From an uncultured Verrucomicrobiota bacterium (lineage in GTDB: Bacteria; Verrucomicrobiota; Verrucomicrobiia; Limisphaerales; UBA1096), in NCBI GenBank assembly GCA_913045395.1, contig CAJWPV010000017.1, forward strand, positions 1 to 10,735: DNA of 10,735 bases, written 5' to 3'. The notes under the pieces were generated by a model, which was not told the origin of the DNA, ran no database searches, and saw only the letters and a program-made list of their open reading frames with translations. The first letter of the stretch is position 1, and every line of letters begins with the position of its first letter. Below, one piece after another: positions 1 to 7,084 of this stretch. The translations under genes and the position numbers were made by a program.

Positions 1-171
1 AACTACAAGGGGCTGGCGAACGAGGCGTTCATCGAGAAGGTTCATGATGCCGGGTTGGAGTTGTTCACCTGGACGGTCAACTCGCCAGCCGAGGCCAGGC
101 GACTGGCCAGGCTCGGCATCAACGGCATCACCACCGACCGACCGGCCTGGCTGCGGGAGCGGCTGAAGTGA
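1..171 (+). CDS. Glycerophosphodiester phosphodiesterase, C-terminal end (5' partial)
   Basis: Frame 1 is open from the window edge to a TGA at 169-171, giving the last 56 residues of a protein whose start lies upstream. The segment contains FTWTVNSPAEARRLARLGI followed by NGITTDRP. This matches the C-terminal strand-helix-strand of the GDPD TIM barrel (UgpQ/GlpQ-like), where a TWTVN strand leads to a helix and then a closing 'G(I/V)xTDRP' strand. Family members hydrolyse glycerophosphodiesters to sn-glycerol-3-phosphate and an alcohol. The metal-binding His and Glu residues of the N-terminal half are outside the window, so activity cannot be judged. Location (cytosolic or secreted) is also unknown. 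The next gene on the same strand starts about 60 nt downstream, so co-transcription is possible. Confidence 0.85.
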   Translation, partial: NYKGLANEAFIEKVHDAGLELFTWTVNSPAEARRLARLGINGITTDRPAWLRERLK

Positions 172-231
172 CGAGGCTGCCGGTTAAAGTGTAACCTTGG
201 CTAAGCGGTCGGCGTTTAAAGGTCGTTGAGG

Positions 232-1395
232 ATGGTTGTGTTTTTCCGTCGTTTTTTATTTCCGTCACTGCTGTGCGCTTGGCCAACGGCTTTTGCGCAG
301 GATGCCGACTTGGAAACAGAGGATCTCGACAGGGAGATCGCGGCGATCGAGAAGGAGTTGATGGAGGAAATCTCTGTCTGGGATTACAGCACTGACCTGC
401 GGATTGGCGGCGGCTACAAGGAGAACGTCACCCTGTCGGCCTTCGGCGAGGAATCGAGTCCCTTTGCCGCAATTGGTTTCGACTTTGTGGCCATCCGGAT
501 TCCACTCGCAGAAGATGGGGTGGAGGTTACAGTGTTCGGCGCGTTGGATGAGCGCCGCTATCTCGGCGCCGAGAGCGTGGATTCAGAACAGTCCGGCCTG
601 CTCAATGTCAGCCTAGAAAAAAGCCTGTCTCAGCATTGGAAACTAAAGACGGACATCCGTGTCATTTACATCGACGAAATATTTGACGCGTCGTTGACCG
701 AGGACGACATCGGGACGGTGCAGGTGGTTGGGAAACAAATCAGCCTTGAACCGGCGTTGCGCCGGAGGCTTCCGGCGGACCTGTGGGTTGAGGCCACGCC
801 GGAAGTCACGCGCCAATATTTCGCCGAACCGCTGGATGACTACCTGGAAATTGGCGGCCGAATATCGCTCGGGGTGGACTACGGATTTCAGTCTGAGCTG
901 CTCCTTTACGTGGAGACATTGCGGCGCGATTACGACACGCGCAGCCAGCGGGATGAGATCGGTTTTTACATGCCGGACACCGACCTGAGCTACGACCGCC
1001 CGGAGCGCGGCGTCGAGTGGGCGCATTACTGGGACAGCAGTCGACGATTGCGCATGCGCACACGCTACTCGATTCTCGAGAACGAGGACAGTGGTTCAGG
1101 GTATTTTGATTATCGCCGCGAACGAATTTCACACAGTTGGCGCTATCGCGCGGCCCCGTGGAGCGTCTCGGCAACGGTGCGCAAGGCCACCTACGAGTAC
1201 GACCTCCAGCGTTCCGCTGATTTTTTCAATCCCCGCCAGCGCGGCGACCTGTCATGGGACATCACGGTTGGGTACGAGTACAACGACCACTTGACGTTCC
1301 AGCTTGGTTATGAGCAGGAGAGCATCAACTCCAATGTCCCGCAGGACGAATACCGCTACCGCATTTACACCGCCGGAATCGACTGGGGGTTTTAG
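232..1395 (+). CDS. Predicted outer-membrane beta-barrel protein, function unknown
   Basis: I do not recognise a named family. From the ATG at 232 the product is 387 residues. The first 22 look like a Sec signal peptide: an RR-containing n-region, a hydrophobic core and an AFA|Q cleavage site. A short, strongly acidic, probably helical segment rich in Glu and Asp follows (about residues 23-48). The rest alternates polar and hydrophobic or aromatic residues in many 8-12 residue strands, with frequent Tyr, Trp and Arg, and ends in Trp-Gly-Phe. A C-terminal aromatic residue is typical of BAM-assembled outer-membrane barrels. A TTG at 226 in the same frame could also start it. I chose ATG because AAAGG at 218-222 lies 9 nt before ATG but only 3 nt before TTG. 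Substrate and role cannot be inferred; neither neighbour gives a clear clue. Confidence 0.72.
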   Translation: MVVFFRRFLFPSLLCAWPTAFAQDADLETEDLDREIAAIEKELMEEISVWDYSTDLRIGGGYKENVTLSAFGEESSPFAAIGFDFVAIRIPLAEDGVEVTVFGALDERRYLGAESVDSEQSGLLNVSLEKSLSQHWKLKTDIRVIYIDEIFDASLTEDDIGTVQVVGKQISLEPALRRRLPADLWVEATPEVTRQYFAEPLDDYLEIGGRISLGVDYGFQSELLLYVETLRRDYDTRSQRDEIGFYMPDTDLSYDRPERGVEWAHYWDSSRRLRMRTRYSILENEDSGSGYFDYRRERISHSWRYRAAPWSVSATVRKATYEYDLQRSADFFNPRQRGDLSWDITVGYEYNDHLTFQLGYEQESINSNVPQDEYRYRIYTAGIDWGF

Positions 1396-1400
1396 GCGGG

Positions 1401-1421
1401 AAGGCCTGGAAACCGGGCTTT
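1401..1421 (+). terminator. Stem-loop after the beta-barrel gene, possible weak terminator
   Basis: AAGGCCTGG (1401-1409) can pair with CCGGGCTTT (1413-1421) around an AAA loop. This gives a 9-bp stem with two G-U pairs, starting 5 nt after the stop codon. No long T tract follows, so intrinsic termination would be weak. The position fits a 3' end, but the call rests on pairing by eye only. Confidence 0.3.
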
Positions 1422-1499
1422 GATTCTGAGTAACTGGCCAAGCGAGACGGGTTGCAAACTTCTGAATAGAACAGTAGCTTTCGGCGTACCGATAGGGCG

Positions 1500-2933
1500 A
1501 TGCAGCATCACGGGCCAAGATTGAGCGATCATTTTTTTACGCGGCGCGAATTCTTGTCCCGCTGCGGCATTGGCATGGGCGGCTTGGCGCTTAGCTCAAT
1601 GTTGCCTGATGCCGCGCAGGCGTCCGCTTCATCGACGCTCTCGGTCAAGGGGCCGCATTTCACTCCCCGGGCCAAGCGGGTTATCCATATTTTCCTCAAC
1701 GGCGGCCCTTCTCATGTCGATACGTTTGACCCCAAGCCGTCATTGCAAAAATACGCGGGCAAACTTCTCCCGATGAGCAACCTGCGGACGGAGCGCAAAA
1801 CAGGCGCGGCGTTTCCGAGCCCGTACAAATTCAATCGGCACGGCCAAAGCGGCACGGAGGTCAGCGAGATCTTCCCGCACACCGCGAAGTGCGTCGACGA
1901 TATTGCGGTGATCCGTTCCATGCACGCTGACGTGCCGAATCACGAGCCGTCGCTCATGCTGATGAACTGTGGCGAGGCGCGGTTGATCCGGCCAAGCGTT
2001 GGCTCGTGGGTAACGTATGGGCTTGGCAGCGAGAACCAGAATCTGCCCGGCTTCATCGTCATGTGTCCCGGAGGTTACCCGATCCAGGAGTCGCAAAACT
2101 GGCAGTCCGGTTTTCTTCCAGGTATTTACCAGGGCACACACATCGACACCCGGCACACCTCCGTCGAGAAACTGATCCAACACATCAAGAATCGTGGGCT
2201 CTCTCTTACTGAGCAGCGACGGCAACTCGATTTCATTCAGGAGCTCAATCGCCGGCACGCGGCAAAGCGGCGGAAGGACGCGCAACTCGAGGCGCGCATC
2301 CAGTCGTTCGAGTTGGCGTACCGGATGCAGATGCAGGCGAGCGACGCGTTCGACGTCAACCGTGAGCCAAAGCACATCCGTGAGTTATATGGCAAGGGGA
2401 CGCAGGCGCGGCAGTTGCTCATAGCGCGTCGCCTAGTCGAGCGCGGCGTGCGGTTTGTGCAGGTGTGGCATGGTTCAGGCCAGCCGTGGGATAACCACGA
2501 TGACATTGAGGTGAACCACCGTCGCTTGGCGGGGCAGTGTGACCGGGGGATCGGCGCGCTGCTCAAGGACCTAAAGCAGCGTGGGATGCTCGACGAGACG
2601 CTGGTACTTTTCGGAGGGGAATTTGGCCGGACACCGACCGTCGAGTTGCCGACGCCCGGTGCGAACGCCGGCAAGATCAACGGCCGCGACCACAATCACC
2701 ACGGTTTCACAATGTGGATGGCCGGCGGTGGAGCCAAGGGCGGGAGCGTTTACGGCGCGACCGATGAGTTTGGTTTCCGCGCGGAGGTCAACCGCATGCA
2801 CGTGCACGACCTGCACGCCACCATGCTGGCGATGCTGGGGTTCGACCACGAGAAATTCACCTTCCGCCAGGCTGCCCGTGATTTCCGGCTGACCGACGTG
2901 CACGGCAAAGTCGTTCACGACCTGATCGCCTAG
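1500..2933 (+). CDS. DUF1501 family protein with Tat signal
   Basis: The 477-residue product has the usual length and landmarks of DUF1501, a family related in fold to alkaline phosphatase/sulfatase enzymes and abundant in Planctomycetes and Verrucomicrobia. A twin-arginine signal is visible at the N terminus: TRREFL (residues 14-19), a Gly-rich hydrophobic stretch and an AQASA-like cleavage region near residue 40. Family motifs follow in order: IFLNGGPSHVDTFDPKP (about 64-80), the RSMHADVPNHEPS block, QVWHGSGQPWDNHDD, GGEFGRTP, GRDHNHHGF and a C-terminal HVHDLHATMLAMLGFDHEKF. The His/Asp-rich blocks are consistent with a metal site, but no reaction is established for the family. DUF1501 genes often sit beside DUF1549/DUF1553 cytochrome-like genes. 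None is seen here; the upstream neighbour is the beta-barrel gene. The ATG at 1500 keeps the Tat signal intact; the purine run AGGG at 1494-1497 is too close to be an ideal ribosome site. Confidence 0.92.
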   Translation: MQHHGPRLSDHFFTRREFLSRCGIGMGGLALSSMLPDAAQASASSTLSVKGPHFTPRAKRVIHIFLNGGPSHVDTFDPKPSLQKYAGKLLPMSNLRTERKTGAAFPSPYKFNRHGQSGTEVSEIFPHTAKCVDDIAVIRSMHADVPNHEPSLMLMNCGEARLIRPSVGSWVTYGLGSENQNLPGFIVMCPGGYPIQESQNWQSGFLPGIYQGTHIDTRHTSVEKLIQHIKNRGLSLTEQRRQLDFIQELNRRHAAKRRKDAQLEARIQSFELAYRMQMQASDAFDVNREPKHIRELYGKGTQARQLLIARRLVERGVRFVQVWHGSGQPWDNHDDIEVNHRRLAGQCDRGIGALLKDLKQRGMLDETLVLFGGEFGRTPTVELPTPGANAGKINGRDHNHHGFTMWMAGGGAKGGSVYGATDEFGFRAEVNRMHVHDLHATMLAMLGFDHEKFTFRQAARDFRLTDVHGKVVHDLIA

Positions 2934-2946
2934 CAAGCGGCGGTAG

Positions 2947-2967
2947 GGACGGCTGTCAGAGCCGTCC
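2947..2967. repeat. Perfect 8-bp inverted repeat (REP-like hairpin) between convergent genes
   Basis: GGACGGCT (2947-2954) and AGCCGTCC (2960-2967) form a perfect GC-rich stem around a 5-nt GTCAG loop. It begins 13 nt after the DUF1501 stop, in the gap shared with the convergent yifB gene. It has no T tract, so it looks more like a dispersed extragenic palindrome, or a 3'-end structure protecting either mRNA, than a classic intrinsic terminator. Whether it is repeated elsewhere in the genome cannot be seen here; there is no second copy in this window. Confidence 0.55.
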
Positions 2968-2994
2968 GCAATGAACTCGTAACGGCCGGTCCGG

Positions 2995-3006
2995 AGGGTC
3001 GACCCT
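2995..3006. repeat. 12-bp perfect palindrome AGGGTCGACCCT
   Basis: AGGGTCGACCCT is self-complementary and lies 16 nt before the 3' end of yifB, in the same 88-nt convergent gap as the hairpin at 2947-2967. As a loop-less palindrome it is a poor RNA hairpin. It could be part of the same extragenic repeat unit or a protein-binding site. No function is assigned. Confidence 0.35.
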
Positions 3007-3021
3007 GCATAGTTTCTGCGG

Positions 3022-4548
3022 TTAACCCCAGAGTTGGCGGTCGAGCGTCCGATATTGGAGGGTTTCGGAGAGGTGATCGCTGTTAATGGCGTCGGCACCG
3101 GCAAGGTCGGCGATGGTGCGGCTGACCTTCAATATCCGGTCGTATGCACGGGCGCTTAGGTTCAGTTCGTCCATCGCCATTCGCAATAGGTTCTTCGGCT
3201 CGTCGGCGAGTTGGCAATACTGCTTGATATCGCGCGCCTGCATGCGGGCGTTGCAGGTGACACGGACTCTACCGTCGAAGCGCTGCTCCTGAAGCTGCCG
3301 TGCGGCGATGACGCGGTCGCGGATGCTGGCCGATGGTTCTCCGTCGCGCTTGGCTGTGATTTCCTGAAATCTCACCTGCGGTACCTCGACGTGCAGGTCG
3401 ATCCGGTCGAGCAACGGGCCGCTGATTCGGCCGAGGTAGTTTTGAATCTCGCGCGGCGAGCTGCTTGACTCGCCCGGCATCTTACCATCCGGCGTGGGAT
3501 TCATGGCTGCGACGAGCATGAATGCCGATGGAAATGTCATTGAGCCGGCGGCACGGGAGATGGTCACGTTGCCTTCCTCGAGCGGTTGGCGCAGGGTCTC
3601 GAGGACATTGCGCTTAAACTCTGGCAGCTCATCGAGGAACAACACGCCATTGTGCGCCAGCGAGATTTCTCCTGGTGTGGGGTTGATGTTGCCGCCGAGT
3701 AGACCGGCGTCGCTGACGGTGTGGTGCGGCTTGCGGAAGGGTCGCTGCGTGACCAGCGCCTCGCCCGGTTTTAGTTGCCCGACGATGCTGTGGACGCGGG
3801 TGACCTCCAGTGCCTCCTCGAGCATCAATGGCGGCAGAATGCCAGGGAGCCGCTTGGCCAACATCGACTTGCCGGTGCCGGGCGGGCCAATCATTAACAC
3901 GTTATGGCCGCCGGCGGCCGCGATCTCGAGAGCGCGCTTGACCGACTCCTGGCCCTTTACTTCGGCGAAGTCTGGGACATCGATGTCCCGCGCGGCGAAC
4001 AGTTTCTCGAGATCGATCTGCTTGGGCTCGATTGTCTCCCGGCCCTCGAGGAACGCGGCGGCCTCGCGAAGATTCGCGACGGGGTAAACGTTCAGGCCAT
4101 CGACGACGGCGGCTTCGGCGGCGTTGTCGCTTGGCACCATAATGCCGTGCATGCCAATCGCGCGCGCTTTGAGGGCGATGGGCAACACGCCTTTCACTCG
4201 CCGCACGGCACCGGTCAGTGCGAGTTCACCAACCATCATGATGCGTTCAAGTTGACTTGACTCGAGTTGCTCGCTGGCGGCGAGCATGCCGATACCGATG
4301 GAGAGATCGAAGCTTGGCCCCTCCTTGCGGATGTCGGCCGGGGCGAGGTTGATGGTGATTCGGCCCAGCGGCATTTTGAAGCCGGAATTGGTCAGGGCGG
4401 TGGTGACGCGGTCGCGCGACTCGCGTACGGCGGCATCCGGTAGGCCTACGATGACGACGAGCGTTTCTCCATAGCCGTCATTCACCTCGACCTCGACCGC
4501 GTGAGCGGCAATTCCCTGGACGGCGGCACAATGGATCTTGGCTAACAT
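3022..4548 (-). CDS. yifB: YifB/ComM-family AAA+ ATPase (Mg-chelatase-like)
   Basis: The 508-residue product has the full YifB/ComM architecture at the usual length. Residues 1-165 form the Lon-protease-like N-terminal fold, beginning with the family-typical [13 protein letters not shown] and containing [15 protein letters not shown]. The AAA+ Mg-chelatase core follows, with Walker A GPPGTGKS at 221-228, Walker B VLFLDE at 302-307 and [14 protein letters not shown] at 377-390, which carries the likely arginine finger. The C-terminal helical domain ends in [19 protein letters not shown]. ComM homologues are hexameric helicases that promote branch migration during natural transformation. The Cys-rich NPCPCG..C.C segment found in many homologues is here [16 protein letters not shown] (350-365) without cysteines; the E. 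coli protein is also not Cys-rich there. The gene starts 9 nt after the thioesterase stop, so the two are probably co-transcribed. The link to competence is by family, not shown here. Confidence 0.94.
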   Translation of the reverse strand: MLAKIHCAAVQGIAAHAVEVEVNDGYGETLVVIVGLPDAAVRESRDRVTTALTNSGFKMPLGRITINLAPADIRKEGPSFDLSIGIGMLAASEQLESSQLERIMMVGELALTGAVRRVKGVLPIALKARAIGMHGIMVPSDNAAEAAVVDGLNVYPVANLREAAAFLEGRETIEPKQIDLEKLFAARDIDVPDFAEVKGQESVKRALEIAAAGGHNVLMIGPPGTGKSMLAKRLPGILPPLMLEEALEVTRVHSIVGQLKPGEALVTQRPFRKPHHTVSDAGLLGGNINPTPGEISLAHNGVLFLDELPEFKRNVLETLRQPLEEGNVTISRAAGSMTFPSAFMLVAAMNPTPDGKMPGESSSSPREIQNYLGRISGPLLDRIDLHVEVPQVRFQEITAKRDGEPSASIRDRVIAARQLQEQRFDGRVRVTCNARMQARDIKQYCQLADEPKNLLRMAMDELNLSARAYDRILKVSRTIADLAGADAINSDHLSETLQYRTLDRQLWG

Positions 4549-4557
4549 GGCTTGGGT

Positions 4558-4959
4558 TTACTCCGGTTTGGTTTTGCGGGCGACGCGACCGGCGAACCTT
4601 GCCTTGTCTATGACGTTCAACTTATGAAGTCCGTTGGCAATCTTTTCCTGTTCATCGAATGCCTCGAGCTTGAACAGGAATTGACTCCCTTCGGACCGGA
4701 GCACTTGAGCGCGGCAGTTGACCGCTTGGCCAAGTGGCGTGGGGGCGAGGTGCTCGATATCCACCAGGGTGCCGACGGTGCTCTCGGTCGGCTCAAGGTG
4801 TGGGAGCATGGCCTGCCGGGCGGTGTGTTCCATGAACCAAATCAGCCAGGGTGTCGCCAGCACCGCCGGCATACCTTCCTCGGCGAAGTCGATGATGTGC
4901 TTGGCCTCAACGACGAACCGGATTTTGGCGACTTGGCCGGGCCTGGGGCGGGATTTCAT
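4558..4959 (-). CDS. FlK-like hotdog-fold acyl-CoA thioesterase
   Basis: The 133-residue product resembles the fluoroacetyl-CoA thioesterase FlK and its hotdog-fold relatives in length and motif order. The Thr-Glu-His catalytic set of FlK (T42, E50, H76) has counterparts with identical spacing: T36 in ATPW, E44 in FMEHTA and H70 in DIEHLAPTP. Further family-like features are the HLEP(T/G)E turn before the central strand and the C-terminal HKLNVIDKARF. By family it hydrolyses a short acyl-CoA in the cytosol. Fluoroacetyl-CoA itself is unlikely as the natural substrate, because this large subgroup occurs in organisms that do not make it. The ATG at 4957-4959 is the first reasonable start in frame. 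A purine-rich AGAGG lies about 16 nt upstream, farther than ideal. It is the first gene of a probable unit with yifB. Confidence 0.8.
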   Translation of the reverse strand: MKSRPRPGQVAKIRFVVEAKHIIDFAEEGMPAVLATPWLIWFMEHTARQAMLPHLEPTESTVGTLVDIEHLAPTPLGQAVNCRAQVLRSEGSQFLFKLEAFDEQEKIANGLHKLNVIDKARFAGRVARKTKPE

Positions 4960-5017
4960 GGCGATGGGTGCATGGCCTCTTATTAGGCGCGGCCCTATCT
5001 AAGCCTAAAACCGTCCG

Positions 5018-5027
5018 TTTGGCCAAG
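5018..5027. repeat. Intergenic copy of the TTGGCCAA iterated palindrome
   Basis: TTTGGCCAAG, one of two intergenic exact copies of the 8-bp core. It directly abuts TTGACA at 5031, and its right half is shared with the palindrome CAAGCGCTTG. Confidence 0.7.
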
Positions 5028-5107
5028 CGCTTGACACGTAAAATTCTTCTTTTCAAACGGCTATAGAATGGGTTGGATTGCCCCTGTCGAGCGACTTGGT
5101 CTCGGCA

Positions 5108-5117
5108 CTTGGCCAAG
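5108..5117. repeat. Intergenic CTTGGCCAAG palindrome, second copy
   Basis: This is a perfect 10-bp palindrome 90 nt after the previous copy and about 210 nt before the channel gene. All ten exact cores in the window start at 279, 3854, 4726, 5019, 5109, 6464, 8010, 8150, 8893 and 9166. Confidence 0.75.
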
Positions 5118-5326
5118 GGCCATGAAAAAGGTTGAGTCAGTTTAAAACATTGCATCCGGGTTCTGGATGGGCGGCCGCTGGGTTGCCGTTAACGTGTGCA
5201 GGTTCACAGTTGAGCCCGGCGCCCCAATGAAGACCGACACCTCTTCCCCCAATCCTGGGCCGTGGCTGAGTGCATACTGTGGGCAGTTGACGCCCCACCC
5301 AACTCAAGAGGAAAGGGCTTAGCGCT

Positions 5327-7057
5327 ATGAAATTTATTCCAACAGCCTTGTTTACGTTAACCAACGGCAAGTCGTCGGGCCGGCGCAATGTCCGTCAGTT
5401 GATCAGTTTGGTTCTAGTAGTTTTGCTCTTCATCCTAATCTCAAGTGTTGTGTTTCATTGGATCGCAACACATGAGAACATGGTAAGGGACAATAATGAT
5501 ATCGAGCTCAAATGGTACGACGGCTTTTATTGGACTATGGTCACCATGTCCACGCTCGGTTACGGGGATATCACTTTCAGCTCACCGTTGGGCAAGTTTT
5601 ATTCATTGGGAGTGATGCTTTTCGGTATGTTTTCAATGTTCGTTATTCTCCCTTTTGCTTTCATCCGTTTTGCCTACGAGCCATGGATGGAAGCGCAGAA
5701 TGCGGCCCGCACTCCGCGGACTCTGCCGGAGGATATTCGCGGGCATGTCATTATTACGAATTTTGATCCGGTCAGTCGGGCACTCATTCATAAGCTGGAG
5801 CAGTATGGAAACCCATACGTGCTGCTGGTTAGTGACAAGGACGAGGCATTGCGGTTGCATGACCAGGGCGTTGCGGTTGCGGTGGGGGACCTGGATGATC
5901 CGGAGGCCTTCCGGAATGTCCGCGTCGAGCAATCGGCGATGGTCGTGGCTACCGGCAAGGACGAGGCCAACGCCAACATCGCGTTCACCGTGCGTGAGTT
6001 GGCGGACAACAAGGTCCGGGTGGTGACGCTTGCCAAGTCTGAGGCATCGATCGACATCCTGGAATTGGCCGGAAGCCGCAACGTCATTCGACTGGGTGAG
6101 ATGATGGGTCAGTTCCTTGCGCGTCGCACCATCGGCAATGATGCTCTAGCGCACGTGATCGGGCATTTTGACGAGCTGCTTATCGCTGAGGCGATGGTTG
6201 TGGGCACGCCGCTTGTTGACAAGACACTGGCCGAGTGCAACTTCCGAGAGATGAGTCACACCAGCGTGGTCGGGGTATGGGATCGCGGCGAATACAAGGG
6301 CGCCGGCCCGGATACCAAGCTCAGTGAGAGCACAGTTCTAGTACTGGCCGGGTCTAAGGACATGATTCAGAACTACAATCAGTTGTTCTGCATCTATCAA
6401 ACCGAGGAATCCCATGTGGTCATTATCGGTGGTGGCCGAGTGGGCCGTGCCACTGCACGAGCCTTGGCCAAGCGCGGGCTCCGATACACGATCATTGAGG
6501 AATTGCCGGAGCGGATTCGCAACAAGAAATATTATGTCGAAGGCAGCGCTGCGCGTATAGAGGTGCTTGAGGAGGCTAAGATTAGAGAAGCTTCCACGGT
6601 CATCATCACCACCGGCCAGGACGACACCAATATTTACCTCACAATCTACTGCCGCAAACTCTGCCCGGAAATTCAAGTGATCAGCCGGGCCAACACCGAG
6701 CGAAACGTCGGCACACTGCACCGAGCCGGGGCTGACTTCGTGGCGTCGTACGCCTCGATGGGGGCGAACATCATCTTCAATCTGCTCAAGCACAGCGATA
6801 TCCTGATGGTAGCTGAAGGCCTAAACGTCTTCCGGATCGAGTTGCCGGAGTCTCTCGGGGGTAGATCGTTGGTCGAATCCGAGATTCGTGGGCGCACCGG
6901 CTGCAGTGTGATCGCCATTCAGCGTGAAGTTGACGGCCACGACGCCTACATGGTCCACTTCGAGCCGACTGAAGTGCTACAGAAGGGTGACGAACTGGTG
7001 CTCATCGGCGACATCGAGTCCGAGGAAGCCTTCATCAAGACCTTCGTCAGTTCCTAG
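5327..7057 (+). CDS. Two-TM potassium channel with tandem RCK (TrkA-N/TrkA-C) domains
   Basis: The 576-residue product is an inner-membrane K+ channel with a large cytosolic gating portion. TM1 covers about residues 24-47. A pore helix leads to the selectivity filter TLGYGD (76-81), and TM2 covers about 90-115. Two RCK units follow: Rossmann-like 139-250 plus TrkA-C-like 275-345, then Rossmann 363-480 plus TrkA-C 495-576. The second unit has a clear dinucleotide motif HVVIIGGGRVGR (363-374) with an acidic residue at 391-392. The matching segment of the first, HVIITNFDPVSR (140-151), has lost the glycines. Two RCKs per subunit imply a tetrameric pore with an eight-RCK gating ring within one homotetramer, as in GsuK/BK-type channels. 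The ATG at 5327 is preceded by AGAGGAAAGGG (5307-5317), a good ribosome site. It appears to be a single-gene unit convergent with the ABC permease gene 27 nt downstream. The gating ligand is unknown. Confidence 0.93.
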   Translation: MKFIPTALFTLTNGKSSGRRNVRQLISLVLVVLLFILISSVVFHWIATHENMVRDNNDIELKWYDGFYWTMVTMSTLGYGDITFSSPLGKFYSLGVMLFGMFSMFVILPFAFIRFAYEPWMEAQNAARTPRTLPEDIRGHVIITNFDPVSRALIHKLEQYGNPYVLLVSDKDEALRLHDQGVAVAVGDLDDPEAFRNVRVEQSAMVVATGKDEANANIAFTVRELADNKVRVVTLAKSEASIDILELAGSRNVIRLGEMMGQFLARRTIGNDALAHVIGHFDELLIAEAMVVGTPLVDKTLAECNFREMSHTSVVGVWDRGEYKGAGPDTKLSESTVLVLAGSKDMIQNYNQLFCIYQTEESHVVIIGGGRVGRATARALAKRGLRYTIIEELPERIRNKKYYVEGSAARIEVLEEAKIREASTVIITTGQDDTNIYLTIYCRKLCPEIQVISRANTERNVGTLHRAGADFVASYASMGANIIFNLLKHSDILMVAEGLNVFRIELPESLGGRSLVESEIRGRTGCSVIAIQREVDGHDAYMVHFEPTEVLQKGDELVLIGDIESEEAFIKTFVSS

Positions 7058-7084
7058 AACAGATTAAACTGATTCCTTTAAGTG

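Larger units (their letters stand above)
4960..5326. other. 367-nt divergent intergenic region with two TTGGCCAA palindromes
   Basis: This gap must hold the promoters of the leftward thioesterase-yifB unit and of the rightward potassium channel gene. Visible elements are TTGGCCAA at 5019-5026 and 5109-5116, 90 nt apart, and a 10-bp palindrome CAAGCGCTTG (5024-5033) overlapping the first. A perfect -35-like TTGACA sits at 5031-5036, but the best -10-like TATAGA (5062-5067) is 25 nt away, so I do not call a promoter. A short ORF of 31 codons (5227-5322) ends just before the channel gene and has no ribosome site. No RNA gene or riboswitch is recognisable. Confidence 0.6.

Noticed and set aside
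182..196. GGTTA-AAGTG-TAACC stem-loop after the phosphodiesterase gene
   Set aside because: It has only a 5-bp stem rich in A/T pairs and no T tract, so it is below what I would call a terminator.
1452..1480. TTGCAA and TAGCTT with exactly 17-nt spacing upstream of the DUF1501 gene
   Set aside because: The boxes match only 4/6 and 3/6 of the consensus, too weak to call without transcription data.
1740..2375. 211-codon open frame on the minus strand opposite the DUF1501 gene
   Set aside because: It lies entirely within a clear family-supported gene. Its translation is rich in Arg, His and Val with no recognisable domain, as expected for the antisense of GC-rich coding DNA.
3494..4087. 197-codon open frame on the plus strand opposite yifB
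   Set aside because: It overlaps the conserved AAA+ core of yifB on the other strand and encodes a low-complexity Ser/Arg/Pro-rich product with no domain or ribosome site.
5031..5067. TTGACA (-35) with TATAGA (-10) as a sigma-70-type promoter
   Set aside because: The spacing is 25 nt instead of about 17, and no better -10 lies at the right distance. TTGACA may be coincidental.
5227..5322. 31-codon ORF (starting MKTDTSSPNPGPW) ending 4 nt before the potassium channel start; a possible leader peptide
   Set aside because: There is no Shine-Dalgarno sequence before its ATG and no regulatory codon run or recognisable attenuator. A short ORF of this size is expected by chance.
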